Assembly: GCF_004000925.1 (NCBI RefSeq)
Contig: NZ_BIME01000010.1
Span: forward strand, 124,001-188,000
Direction: 5' to 3'
DNA length: 64,000 nt
From: Paenibacillus illinoisensis NBRC 15959
GTDB lineage: Bacteria > Bacillota > Bacilli > Paenibacillales > Paenibacillaceae
Part shown: piece after piece, positions 32,322 through 39,984 of the stretch
Numbering within the stretch: position 1 is the first letter of the stretch
Layout of the letters: every line of letters begins with the position of its first letter
Position numbers and translations under genes: made by a program
Notes under the pieces: model-generated
Told to the model about the DNA's origin: nothing
Database searches by the model: none
Seen by the model: only the letters and a program-made list of their open reading frames with translations

Positions 32322-32651
32322 ATGCCATATGTGAAAAGAGAAAGCGCGTCTCAGCCTAACTTTCTGGCGAGTGCGAAGTTTGTTGCGTTTACCCATCAAA
32401 TCAGTGATGCAGGTGTGACTGCAGATGCGAATGGTAGAAAGATCGTTCCTGCAGGTACGGTATACCCGGCCAATGACGCCACAGCGATTGGTATCACCTA
32501 CACCGATACGGATGTCACGGAAGGACCACAACCGGGTTCTGTCCTGGTCGATGCTTGGCTTTACAAGGAAAGACTACCGGTCACCCCTTCAGCAGAGGCG
32601 CAGACGGCGCTTACTGAGAAGTCAGATATTAAATTTAAACAGAGCCTGTAA
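32322..32651 (+). CDS. probable head decoration protein
   Basis: 109 aa with an all-beta composition (FVAFTHQISDAGVTADANGRKIVPAGTVYPANDATAIGI...). Its position between scaffold and capsid genes and its size suggest a decoration protein that stabilises the shell. The name rests on position and composition. AGGAG precedes the ATG. Confidence 0.7.
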   Translation: MPYVKRESASQPNFLASAKFVAFTHQISDAGVTADANGRKIVPAGTVYPANDATAIGITYTDTDVTEGPQPGSVLVDAWLYKERLPVTPSAEAQTALTEKSDIKFKQSL

Positions 32652-32675
32652 CAGGCTGAGAGGAGAAGTTCAGTT

Positions 32676-33695
32676 ATGGCAAACATTTTGGACCTTTTTA
32701 ATCAACGCGAGATTCTGAACTATTTACGAGACAGACAATTCCCGCCATTGCTTGGAGAGACCTTGTTCCCTGAGGTGAAGCGGGAATCCCTGGAGTTTGA
32801 CATGATCGTGGGGGCGGGCCGCACGCCAGTTATCGCTTCTGTTCATGCGTTTGATACGGAGGCGGAGATCGGCACGCGTGAAGCAGCTAAACAAGCGCTG
32901 GAGCTTGCCCTGATTAAGCGTAAACTGCCGCTGACTGAGAAAGAGATCATTGCACTGGAGAGCCCGCGTAACTCGCAGGAGCTGCAATATCTCATGCAGG
33001 TGGTGTACAACGATATCGACGTCCTGGTGGCAGGGGTACGTGCACGGGCTGAGGCCATGCGTATGGAGGCAACAGCAAACGGTACGGTTACGCTAGATGA
33101 GAACAACCTGTCCGCGACTATTGACTACGGCGTACCAGATGAACATAAAGAAGTACTGAGCGGTACCAGCCTCTGGACGGATCCGGACAGCGATCCAATC
33201 GGAGACCTGGAACGTTTTGCGGACGCTTTGGATGAGGTACCGACACGTGGCCTGACTTCAAAAGAGGTCATTGGTTCCCTACTTCGTCACTCGAAGATCA
33301 TTGGAGCCATTTATGGATCCGGATCGCAGCGCGTACCAACTCGTGCCGATCTGAACGCCTTCCTGGTGCAGCACGGATTACCGGCATTGGCGTCTTATGA
33401 TGCGAAGTATCGTAAGCAGCATGCAAATGGAACATTCACAACGCATCGTTATTTCCCACAGAACAAGATTGCTTTGTTTGGTGATAACCCGCTTGGTGAA
33501 ACGATCTATGGTCCGACAGCGGAGGAAGTGCGTTTGCGTCGGGATCCAAGTATCGAATCCCAGATGGTAGGTAACGTCCTGGCCATGGTCTACGAAGAGA
33601 ACCTGGACCCTGTGAGCACATGGAAAAAAGCCGTTGCCACAGCGCTGCCAAGCTTCCCGGAAGCGGATAACGTGTTCCAAGCTCAAGTCATCTAA
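32676..33695 (+). CDS. major capsid protein, lambda E type
   Basis: 339-aa capsid protein resembling the lambda gpE / Phage_cap_E family (ILDLFNQREILNYLRDRQFPPLLGETLFPEVKRESLEFDMI). An HK97-type fold is expected, with no N-terminal scaffold domain since scaffold is separate. AGGAGAAG precedes the ATG. The order scaffold, decoration, capsid is as in related phages. Confidence 0.93.
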   Translation: MANILDLFNQREILNYLRDRQFPPLLGETLFPEVKRESLEFDMIVGAGRTPVIASVHAFDTEAEIGTREAAKQALELALIKRKLPLTEKEIIALESPRNSQELQYLMQVVYNDIDVLVAGVRARAEAMRMEATANGTVTLDENNLSATIDYGVPDEHKEVLSGTSLWTDPDSDPIGDLERFADALDEVPTRGLTSKEVIGSLLRHSKIIGAIYGSGSQRVPTRADLNAFLVQHGLPALASYDAKYRKQHANGTFTTHRYFPQNKIALFGDNPLGETIYGPTAEEVRLRRDPSIESQMVGNVLAMVYEENLDPVSTWKKAVATALPSFPEADNVFQAQVI

Positions 33696-33724
33696 AAACC
33701 GAAGGACCAAAGGAGGGATAAGAC

Positions 33725-34027
33725 GTGAAAGTTGAAGTGAGAAGCATACCGATTCGCCACAACGGGACGCCCTATGAAAAAGGAGCGTCCTTTTCGATCT
33801 CCTCGAAAGGCTATGAGAGGATCAAGCCCTATGTAAACGTGATTGATGAATCCGATGATGACGCTGGCGCTGGAAACGACTCTGCGCCGACAGCGGATCC
33901 GCTGGATTCCATGGAGCCAGACGAGCTGAGAGTCTATGCAGCGGATCGCAATATCGACCTCGGCAAGGCAACGAGCAAAGAGGGCATTCTGGAGAAGATC
34001 AAAGCAGCCGGTGAACCCAAGGCGTAA
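33725..34027 (+). CDS. small head protein with HeH/Rho-N-like tail
   Basis: 100 aa from GTG 33725 (AAAGGAGGGATAAGAC upstream). The N-terminal half is basic and beta-rich, then an acidic linker (ESDDDAGAGNDSAPTAD) and a C-terminal helix-extension-helix like the Rho N-terminal or SAP-type nucleic-acid binding motif (MEPDELRVYAADRNIDLGKATSKEGILEKI). It is commonly found right after capsid genes. Its role is unknown. Confidence 0.75.
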   Translation: MKVEVRSIPIRHNGTPYEKGASFSISSKGYERIKPYVNVIDESDDDAGAGNDSAPTADPLDSMEPDELRVYAADRNIDLGKATSKEGILEKIKAAGEPKA

Positions 34028-34042
34028 GCGAGGGGATAAGTT

Positions 34043-34357
34043 ATGGCTACAATGAATCGTTTGGAAAAGATACAAGCATTGCTGGGTCCCGCTTCTGTAG
34101 AGCAGGGCCCTTTGTTGTCTGTCTTGATCGAGGACGCCGAAGCGGATCTGCTGAGTTGGACGAACCGTCAGACCATTCCGTCTGGACTGGAATCAGCTCT
34201 TAGGCAGCTGGTAATCATGCGGTATAACAAAGTGGGGATCGAGGGTCAGACAAGTCACAGCGAGGGCGGCGTGAGCCGTGCTTTTGTGGATCTGCCTGCG
34301 GATCTCCAGCGGACCATCAGTCATCACCGGTTGCTGAAGGTGGTGGGCCGGACGTGA
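34043..34357 (+). CDS. head-tail connector (gp15-like)
   Basis: 104-aa mostly helical protein in the place of the SPP1 gp15 adaptor, which sits under the portal. ATG after GAGGGGATAAGTT. It overlaps the next start by four bases. The name is from position and helical pattern. Confidence 0.75.
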   Translation: MATMNRLEKIQALLGPASVEQGPLLSVLIEDAEADLLSWTNRQTIPSGLESALRQLVIMRYNKVGIEGQTSHSEGGVSRAFVDLPADLQRTISHHRLLKVVGRT

Positions 34358-34674
34358 GACTACGGGAACGTGATAAACGGCTTGTGACCTTCCAGCCCAG
34401 GGTCCCACTCCAGGAGGGTGACGGAACCACGTCTGAAGGCTGGGGCGATCCATTTGAGCTGCGCGGTAACGTGCAGCCTGCAGGTGGACGTGTCATGGCT
34501 GAAATGTATGGCGAACGTTTGGCGTATATGCAAGTCATGTACGTGGAGCAAAAGCCTCCTGAGAAGCTTGAATCGGCAGGGGCTCGTTTATACACCCTGG
34601 ACTTTCCGGATTACAAGGTGGTAGCCGTGAGGCCGTGGAGCGGCCACTTTGTTATCGATATGGAGGCGATCTGA
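34354..34674 (+). CDS. head closure / adaptor protein (gp16-like)
   Basis: 106 aa, beta-rich (RERDKRLVTFQPRVPLQEGDGTTSEGWGDPFELRGNVQPAGG), resembling SPP1 gp16-type head closure proteins with the W-G and NVQP turns. GTG start overlapping the previous stop. Confidence 0.8.
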   Translation: MRLRERDKRLVTFQPRVPLQEGDGTTSEGWGDPFELRGNVQPAGGRVMAEMYGERLAYMQVMYVEQKPPEKLESAGARLYTLDFPDYKVVAVRPWSGHFVIDMEAI

Positions 34675-34676
34675 TT

Positions 34677-35111
34677 ATGGCCATGCAAGGCGTGGATCGT
34701 CTTATGCGTAAGTTAGCTCGTTTAGGGGCAGACAAAGAAGCTCTGAAGCGTGGCATCCATAAAGCGACTCTGAAGGTTCAGGGTGACGCTAAGGCGCTTG
34801 CTCCTACCGGTGAAACAGGTCAGCTCCGTAACAGCATTAAGGCAGAGGTAACAGAAGAACGCGGCAAGACGGTGGGAGTAGTGTCAACGGGCTTGGATTA
34901 CGCTCCGTATGTTGAGTTTGGGACGGGCCAGCGAGGTAAGGATTCACCTTCTCCTCCGAAGTATGACGGCGATCTGAGTTATCGCCAAGACTGGAAGGGG
35001 ATGCCGGCGCAGCCGTTCTTGTACCCTGCGGCAGAGCAGAATAAGCAGATTGTCAGCGATATGATTGCTGATGAGCTGAAAAAGGAAATTAGAAAGTTGG
35101 GTGGTCACTGA
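34677..35111 (+). CDS. HK97 gp10-like tail completion protein
   Basis: 144 aa with the HK97 gp10 family pattern (GVDRLMRKLARLGADKEALKRGIHKATLKVQGDAKALAPTGETGQLRNSI...YVEFGTG...AQPFLYPA). It helps join tail to head. ATG 34677 has GGAGG ten bases upstream; the frame is open to 34635 but without a site. The stop overlaps the next start. Confidence 0.88.
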   Translation: MAMQGVDRLMRKLARLGADKEALKRGIHKATLKVQGDAKALAPTGETGQLRNSIKAEVTEERGKTVGVVSTGLDYAPYVEFGTGQRGKDSPSPPKYDGDLSYRQDWKGMPAQPFLYPAAEQNKQIVSDMIADELKKEIRKLGGH

Positions 35112-35464
35112 TGTATGACATCAAGCCCGAAGTTTTTGCCCAGCTGAAGGAGATTGCGGGAGTCACCATTTCGGATGCATATCCAAAGGACTTCTCCATG
35201 CTACCCCATATCAGTTTCTATGAGCCAAGTAATAATGACCCGCTCGGCATTAAAAATAGTCCACTGACGGCGGTAGCCATCCAGGTGGACATTTGGCATA
35301 ACAAGTCTACGGGTACGCTTGCTGCTGAAGTAGATGTAAGGATGAACAGTATTGGCCTGCGTCGGGACTTTTCGGCAGATGTGCCGGACCCGTCAGGTAT
35401 TAAACACAAGACCATGCGTTATCGCGGCGTTGTGGATTCCCGCAGCGGCCGCGTGACGCAATAG
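35111..35464 (+). CDS. probable tail terminator protein (gp17-like)
   Basis: 117 aa (MYDIKPEVFAQLKEIAGVTISDAYPKD...YEPSNN...DIWHNKS), in the position of the SPP1 gp17 / lambda gpU tail terminator that caps the tube. Overlaps the gp10-like stop (TGATG). Confidence 0.78.
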   Translation: MYDIKPEVFAQLKEIAGVTISDAYPKDFSMLPHISFYEPSNNDPLGIKNSPLTAVAIQVDIWHNKSTGTLAAEVDVRMNSIGLRRDFSADVPDPSGIKHKTMRYRGVVDSRSGRVTQ

Positions 35465-35481
35465 GCAGAAAGGAGACCAAC

Positions 35482-35904
35482 ATGGCTGGAGTATTAACGA
35501 AAGACACGACACTGTCGTATAAGGAGACAAGCGGATCAAGCACATACACTGAAATTGGCTTGCTGATGGAAGTACCAGAAATGGGTGGGGATCCGGAACA
35601 AGTAGAGGTAACTACGCTGAAGGATAGTACCCGTCGTTATATTGCCGGGATCAAGGATCTCGGTGATTTGACGTTCTCATTCTTGTATGACAACTCTGGA
35701 CCGACGTCCAACTTCCGGATCCTGAAAGGCATTATGGAATCGGGAGATACCAAGGATTTCCGCGTGGAATATCCGGACGGTACAACGCATGACTTCTCGG
35801 CCCAAGTGAGCGTGAAGATGGATGCGGCTGCTGTCAACGCGGCCCTGACCTTTACCGCTGCGTTTTACTTACAATCCGAGATTGAAATCACAGACCCCGT
35901 TTAA
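35482..35904 (+). CDS. major tail tube protein
   Basis: 140-aa tube protein of the small tail-tube family (GVLTKDTTLSYKETSGSSTYTEIGLLMEVPEMGG...KDLGDLTFSFLYD). It forms hexameric rings along the tape measure. AAGGAGACC precedes the ATG. A hairpin terminator follows, which would raise its dose over the downstream genes. Confidence 0.88.
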   Translation: MAGVLTKDTTLSYKETSGSSTYTEIGLLMEVPEMGGDPEQVEVTTLKDSTRRYIAGIKDLGDLTFSFLYDNSGPTSNFRILKGIMESGDTKDFRVEYPDGTTHDFSAQVSVKMDAAAVNAALTFTAAFYLQSEIEITDPV

Positions 35905-35919
35905 CAGCTATTAATACAC

Positions 35920-35948
35920 AAAGGCGCTCCTATCTTGGGGGCGCTTTT
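35920..35948 (+). terminator. terminator after the tail tube gene
   Basis: AAAGGCGCTCC (35920-35930), seven-base loop, GGGGCGCTTTT (35938-35948), an eleven-bp stem with two G-T pairs and a short T tail. Confidence 0.75.
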
Positions 35949-35968
35949 AAATTTGAGGAGGAAACGAC

Positions 35969-36325
35969 ATGAAATATACGACGCTTACGATGAACGGCAA
36001 GGATTATAAATTGCGCCTTGGAGCTGCCCATATCACGGAGCTAGAGAAGCACCTGGGCGGACGGAATCCAATGGATATCCTGATGGCTGCGGAAAACGGG
36101 AATCTGCCCCCACTGACGGGCACACTGCGGATTCTGCACGCAGCAATGCAGAAGTTTCAGCACGGGATCAGCTGGGCAAACATCCTGGATATCTATGACG
36201 ACTATGTGGATGAAGGCAACACGTATACGGACTTAATGCCGCATTTGATTGAGGTATTCCAGGTCAGCGGTTTTTTCAAGAAAGCTCCGGAGGCGGGGGA
36301 AGCGACCGGGGCGGAGAATCAGTAA
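35969..36325 (+). CDS. tail assembly chaperone (G-like)
   Basis: 118-aa chaperone that binds the tape measure during tail assembly. It is small and helical with an acidic end (KAPEAGEATGAENQ). Its 3' end contains the slippery heptamer T-TTT-TTC at 36271-36277, in the correct phase for a -1 shift into the following frame. GAGGAGG precedes the ATG. As in lambda G/GT, the short form should be the major product. Confidence 0.87.
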   Translation: MKYTTLTMNGKDYKLRLGAAHITELEKHLGGRNPMDILMAAENGNLPPLTGTLRILHAAMQKFQHGISWANILDIYDDYVDEGNTYTDLMPHLIEVFQVSGFFKKAPEAGEATGAENQ

Positions 36326-36774
36326 AATCGCTGACCGAGCTGTTTGATAAGCTCTATCCGACGGCCGTTCAGGCAGGTGTGGATCCTATCCAGTATTGGG
36401 ACATGACGTATCAAGAGATTACGGTGTCCATCGAGGCTTACACAGCTCGGAGAAAAGCAGACCTGCAGCTTGAGGCTGTTCTTAGTTATAGACAGGCGCA
36501 GCTCATTGGAAAGCTTGTCTCCCGGGCGTTAGGGGACAAACAGAAACCACCTGAGCTGCAGGAGGCCTTTCCCGGGATATTCCCTGAAGAACTGTTTGAT
36601 CAGCGTCAAGACTGGCGCTTAATGAAGGAACGAGTTGCAGCCTACGGGGCTCGACACAGGAAGCGGGGTGAGAAAAAGCATGGCCATGACGGTAGAGGAA
36701 CTACGAGTATTGATAACGGGCGAGACCAGTCAGCTCCGCCGCGATCTGGCGAACGTCCGGAAGCAGCTGAGTAA
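36277..36774 (+). CDS. frameshifted part of the G-T tail chaperone
   Basis: After a -1 slip at T-TTT-TTC the ribosome enters this frame, which is open without a stop from the slip (QESSGGGGSDRGGESVKSL) to 36774. The fusion is 268 aa: 103 residues of the G-like protein, a Gly/Ser linker and 165 residues of T domain (LTELFDKLYPTAVQAGVDPIQYWDMTYQEI...). No good ribosome site lies at the first internal ATG (36379), so frameshifting is the likely route. The end overlaps the tape measure gene by 95 bases. Confidence 0.82.
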   Translation, partial: QESSGGGGSDRGGESVKSLTELFDKLYPTAVQAGVDPIQYWDMTYQEITVSIEAYTARRKADLQLEAVLSYRQAQLIGKLVSRALGDKQKPPELQEAFPGIFPEELFDQRQDWRLMKERVAAYGARHRKRGEKKHGHDGRGTTSIDNGRDQSAPPRSGERPEAAE

Positions 36775-39607
36775 TACGGAGCGCGAGGTTAGCCGGTCGA
36801 CGGGAGTGATCAAGTCCGCATTCCAATCCTTGGCAGCCACCCTGGCTGTCTTGAAGCTTGGCCAAGTGTTTACCAGTGCGACAAAGGATGCCATGCGCTT
36901 TGAGGCTGCCGTGGGTCAGGTCAACCGGATGATGGGTCAAAGCGTCGGGGTATTCCGCGAATGGGTCATGTCTCAGGCCGCTGCCTTTGGTATGGGGATC
37001 TCGGAGGCCACGCAGTACGGTGCCACGTATGCAAACCTGATCAGCGGCTTCTCACAAGACCAGGCGCAGACGACGCAGCGGACCATTGACTTGCTGAAGA
37101 CATCCGCGATCATCGCCAGTGCGACGGGTCGGGAAATCTCGGACGTCATGGAACGGATCCGAAGCGGTATGCTCGGTGAGACGGATGCCATCGAGGATCT
37201 GGGGATTAACGTCAATGTGGCCATGCTCGAATCAACAGAAGCGTTCAGGCAGTTTGCCGGTGACAGCAGTTGGCAGCAGCTGAGCTTCCAGACACAGCAG
37301 ACGATCTTGTATTATGCCATCCTGGAACAAGCGGCCCGCAAGTATGGTAATACGCTGCAGGCGAATACCATGACCCGTCAGGCTATGTTTATCGCTCAAC
37401 TGAAGAACGCCCGGCTGTATCTCGGTCAGGCGTTTTTGCCGATTTACAATACCGTTCTGCCAGCGCTGATCGCGATGGCCAAAGCCCTTGCAACAGCTAT
37501 GAAATGGCTGGCCGCATTTACCACGGCTTTATTTGGCGGTTCTTCCGGAGCTGGACAGCAGGTACAAGCTGCACAAGACCAAGCGAGCGCCATAGGAGAC
37601 CTTGGTGGTGCTTACCAAACTGCAGGGGATCAAGCTTCCGGGGCGGGTAGTGCCATTAAGGACGCCGGCAAGAAAGCCAAAGCTGCTGCGAAGGAAGCCA
37701 AGGCTGCCGTTGCAGGCTTTGACAAGCTCAACCTGGTCGGTGATAAGGGCGGCGGTGCTTCTGGCGCAGAGGATGACGGAGGTGCTGGAGCTGGTGGAGG
37801 AGGAGCTTCTATCCCCGATATCGGAGGAGGCGGGATGGGTGGATTCACAGCTTCCGACTTCAGCGGTGTAACAGGTGAAATGGATGCTCTCACGGAGAAA
37901 GCTAGGGCTTTTGCTGATACGGTTCGTAAAGCCTTGGAACCTCTTTCGAAGATCAGCCTGGAGCCACTGAAGAAATCCTTAGCTGGCCTATGGAGTGCGC
38001 TGAAACCATTTGCTAAGAACGTTGGCCAAGGTTTGGTTTGGCTGTATAAAGAGGCTCTGGTCCCGCTGGCCAAATGGACGGTGGAGAAGGCTTTGCCGGC
38101 ATTCATTGATGTATTGGCTGGAGCCATACGCGTACTGAATAGCGTTGTCGAAGCCTTTAAACCGGTAGCGGATTGGCTCTGGACCAACTTCCTGCAGCCC
38201 GTAGCGGCTTGGACAGGCGGGATTATTGTCTCGGCCTTGCAGCAACTTGCTGGAGGCTTGAACAGCCTGTCTGCCTGGATTGATGGGAACCAGGAAACCT
38301 TCTTAAAAGGTGCGGCTGTCGTTGCCGGTTTCTTTGCTGCATTTAAGATTGCCGAGTTTGTGGTTGCTATCGCGCCCATGCTCGCAACGCTTGGTGAAAT
38401 GATTGCCTCCGGTGGGTTGGTAGCCAGTGTCCTGGAAGGGATCACAGCAGCATTGAGTGCTGTTTCTTCGCCGGTTGTACTTATTACGGGACTCATTGCC
38501 GCGCTTATTATCAGTTTCGTGGATCTGTATGCTGAGAGCGAGGAATTCCGGAAGCAGGTTCAGGAGTTGGGTAAAACCTGGCTGGCTGCTCTGAAACCGG
38601 TCGCTGAGTTCGTGAAGACGGTACTGACAGATGCTTGGACCAAAATCCTAAAGCCTGCCATCATGTTCTTCGTACAGACGGTGATACCAAACGTCATTTC
38701 AATCTTCAAACAGCTATGGCAGCAAGTCCTGGTACCGCTGGCCAACTTCATCGGAACAGTTTTGCAGCCTGTCTTCAAGGTGCTGTCTGAATTACTCACC
38801 ATGTTGTGGCAAAAGATCATTGTTCCTTTGGCTCAGGCGATAGGATCTGTTTTAGCTGAAGCCTGGAAAGGGCTGTATCAGATCTTGACGGTGACCGTCA
38901 TGCCGATCATCAATAAGGTCATTACCATACTAACGCAGCTATGGAAAAACGTGATCAACCCGATTATAGACGTGCTATGGAAGAATCTGAAGCCGGCATT
39001 CAGTACAGTCTTCGACGGGATCGGGACCGTGATTGAGGGACTGAGGAAGACGTTGACCGGTCTCATTAAATTTGTTACGGGCGTGTTCACAGGAGATTGG
39101 AAGAAAGCCTGGACGGGAGTCAAAGATATCTTCGGTGGTATCTTCGAATCGTTGTACGGCTTGGTGAAAGCACCGCTGAATCTGATCATCGATGGCGTGA
39201 ACAAAGTAATCGATGGGTTAAACAGTATCAGCGTCAGCATTCCGGAAGTCGAGATTTTCGGCCAGAAAGTCGGCGGTGGTAGTATCGGCTTGCCGAGAAT
39301 TCCGAAGATCCCGCGCCTGGCGAAAGGTGGTTTGGCTTACGGGCCAACGCTGGCTATGGTCGGAGATAACAAGGGCGCCGGCATTGACCCTGAGGTGGTC
39401 GCACCACTTTCCAAGTTGCAGGGGATCATTAACTCAGGCAACGATAACAGCAGAATGGAAAACCTACTTGGCCAGATCCTTACGGCTCTTCGGAGTAGCA
39501 AAGGAGATCTGATCCTGCAGGTAGGCACAACCGAGATCGGCCGAGTGGCCGCCACCGGCATAAATGATATTCAGCGCAGAACGGGTGTAAACCCGCTGCG
39601 TATCTAA
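36680..39607 (+). CDS. tail tape measure protein
   Basis: 975-aa protein whose length sets tail length and which probably passes through the host membrane at DNA entry. The N-terminal coiled region (VLITGETSQLRRDLANVRKQLSNTERE) is typical. A Gly/Ala-rich segment occupies about residues 375-390, hydrophobic segments about 540-620, and repeated PLAxxIGxVLxPxxxxL-like helices follow. I chose ATG 36680 (GGGGTGAG upstream) over the in-frame 36635 start. Confidence 0.94.
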   Translation: MAMTVEELRVLITGETSQLRRDLANVRKQLSNTEREVSRSTGVIKSAFQSLAATLAVLKLGQVFTSATKDAMRFEAAVGQVNRMMGQSVGVFREWVMSQAAAFGMGISEATQYGATYANLISGFSQDQAQTTQRTIDLLKTSAIIASATGREISDVMERIRSGMLGETDAIEDLGINVNVAMLESTEAFRQFAGDSSWQQLSFQTQQTILYYAILEQAARKYGNTLQANTMTRQAMFIAQLKNARLYLGQAFLPIYNTVLPALIAMAKALATAMKWLAAFTTALFGGSSGAGQQVQAAQDQASAIGDLGGAYQTAGDQASGAGSAIKDAGKKAKAAAKEAKAAVAGFDKLNLVGDKGGGASGAEDDGGAGAGGGGASIPDIGGGGMGGFTASDFSGVTGEMDALTEKARAFADTVRKALEPLSKISLEPLKKSLAGLWSALKPFAKNVGQGLVWLYKEALVPLAKWTVEKALPAFIDVLAGAIRVLNSVVEAFKPVADWLWTNFLQPVAAWTGGIIVSALQQLAGGLNSLSAWIDGNQETFLKGAAVVAGFFAAFKIAEFVVAIAPMLATLGEMIASGGLVASVLEGITAALSAVSSPVVLITGLIAALIISFVDLYAESEEFRKQVQELGKTWLAALKPVAEFVKTVLTDAWTKILKPAIMFFVQTVIPNVISIFKQLWQQVLVPLANFIGTVLQPVFKVLSELLTMLWQKIIVPLAQAIGSVLAEAWKGLYQILTVTVMPIINKVITILTQLWKNVINPIIDVLWKNLKPAFSTVFDGIGTVIEGLRKTLTGLIKFVTGVFTGDWKKAWTGVKDIFGGIFESLYGLVKAPLNLIIDGVNKVIDGLNSISVSIPEVEIFGQKVGGGSIGLPRIPKIPRLAKGGLAYGPTLAMVGDNKGAGIDPEVVAPLSKLQGIINSGNDNSRMENLLGQILTALRSSKGDLILQVGTTEIGRVAATGINDIQRRTGVNPLRI

Positions 39608-39619
39608 GGAGGGATGACT

Positions 39620-39979
39620 GTGGATCTTAAAATCAACGGTGCAGCGATTGCGGCCATGCCTTCCTCAATTCAAGTGACTGTCCTGGATCTTGACGATGCT
39701 GAGAGTACCACGCGAACCGCTGATGGTACGCTGCATCGGGACCGGGTAGCCGTGAAGCGTCAAATTGAACTGACATTTAACACCTTGGAAATGGGGGAGA
39801 TATCGCCGTTGCTTCAGCAAATGAGTGATGTCTTTTTTGATTTTACTTATCCGGATCCCATGGTCGGAGGGTACGTGACCAAAAAAGTGTATGTCGGAGA
39901 TCGGCCAGGGAATATTCCGTTCGAGAAAGATGGCATTATCTACTGGAGCGGCTTCAAAATGACGCTGACAGAGAGGTGA
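39620..39979 (+). CDS. small tail protein (DUF6711-like)
   Basis: 119 aa, beta-rich (LKINGAAIAAMPSSIQVTVLDLDDAESTTRTADGTLHRDRVAVKR...YWSGFKMTLTE), like a tail protein family often found right after tape measure genes. GTG 39620 is spaced correctly from GGAGGG; ATG 39614 touches it. Confidence 0.72.
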   Translation: MDLKINGAAIAAMPSSIQVTVLDLDDAESTTRTADGTLHRDRVAVKRQIELTFNTLEMGEISPLLQQMSDVFFDFTYPDPMVGGYVTKKVYVGDRPGNIPFEKDGIIYWSGFKMTLTER

Positions 39980-39984
39980 TTTGA

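Noticed and set aside
36379-36774. T chaperone translated from its own ATG
   Set aside because: The ATG has no ribosome site, and the frame is open back to the in-phase slippery heptamer, so frameshifting is preferred.
37630-38496. 288-codon minus-strand frame opposite the tape measure gene
   Set aside because: Composition of a shadow frame from Gly/Ala/Leu-rich coding DNA; no promoter or ribosome site.
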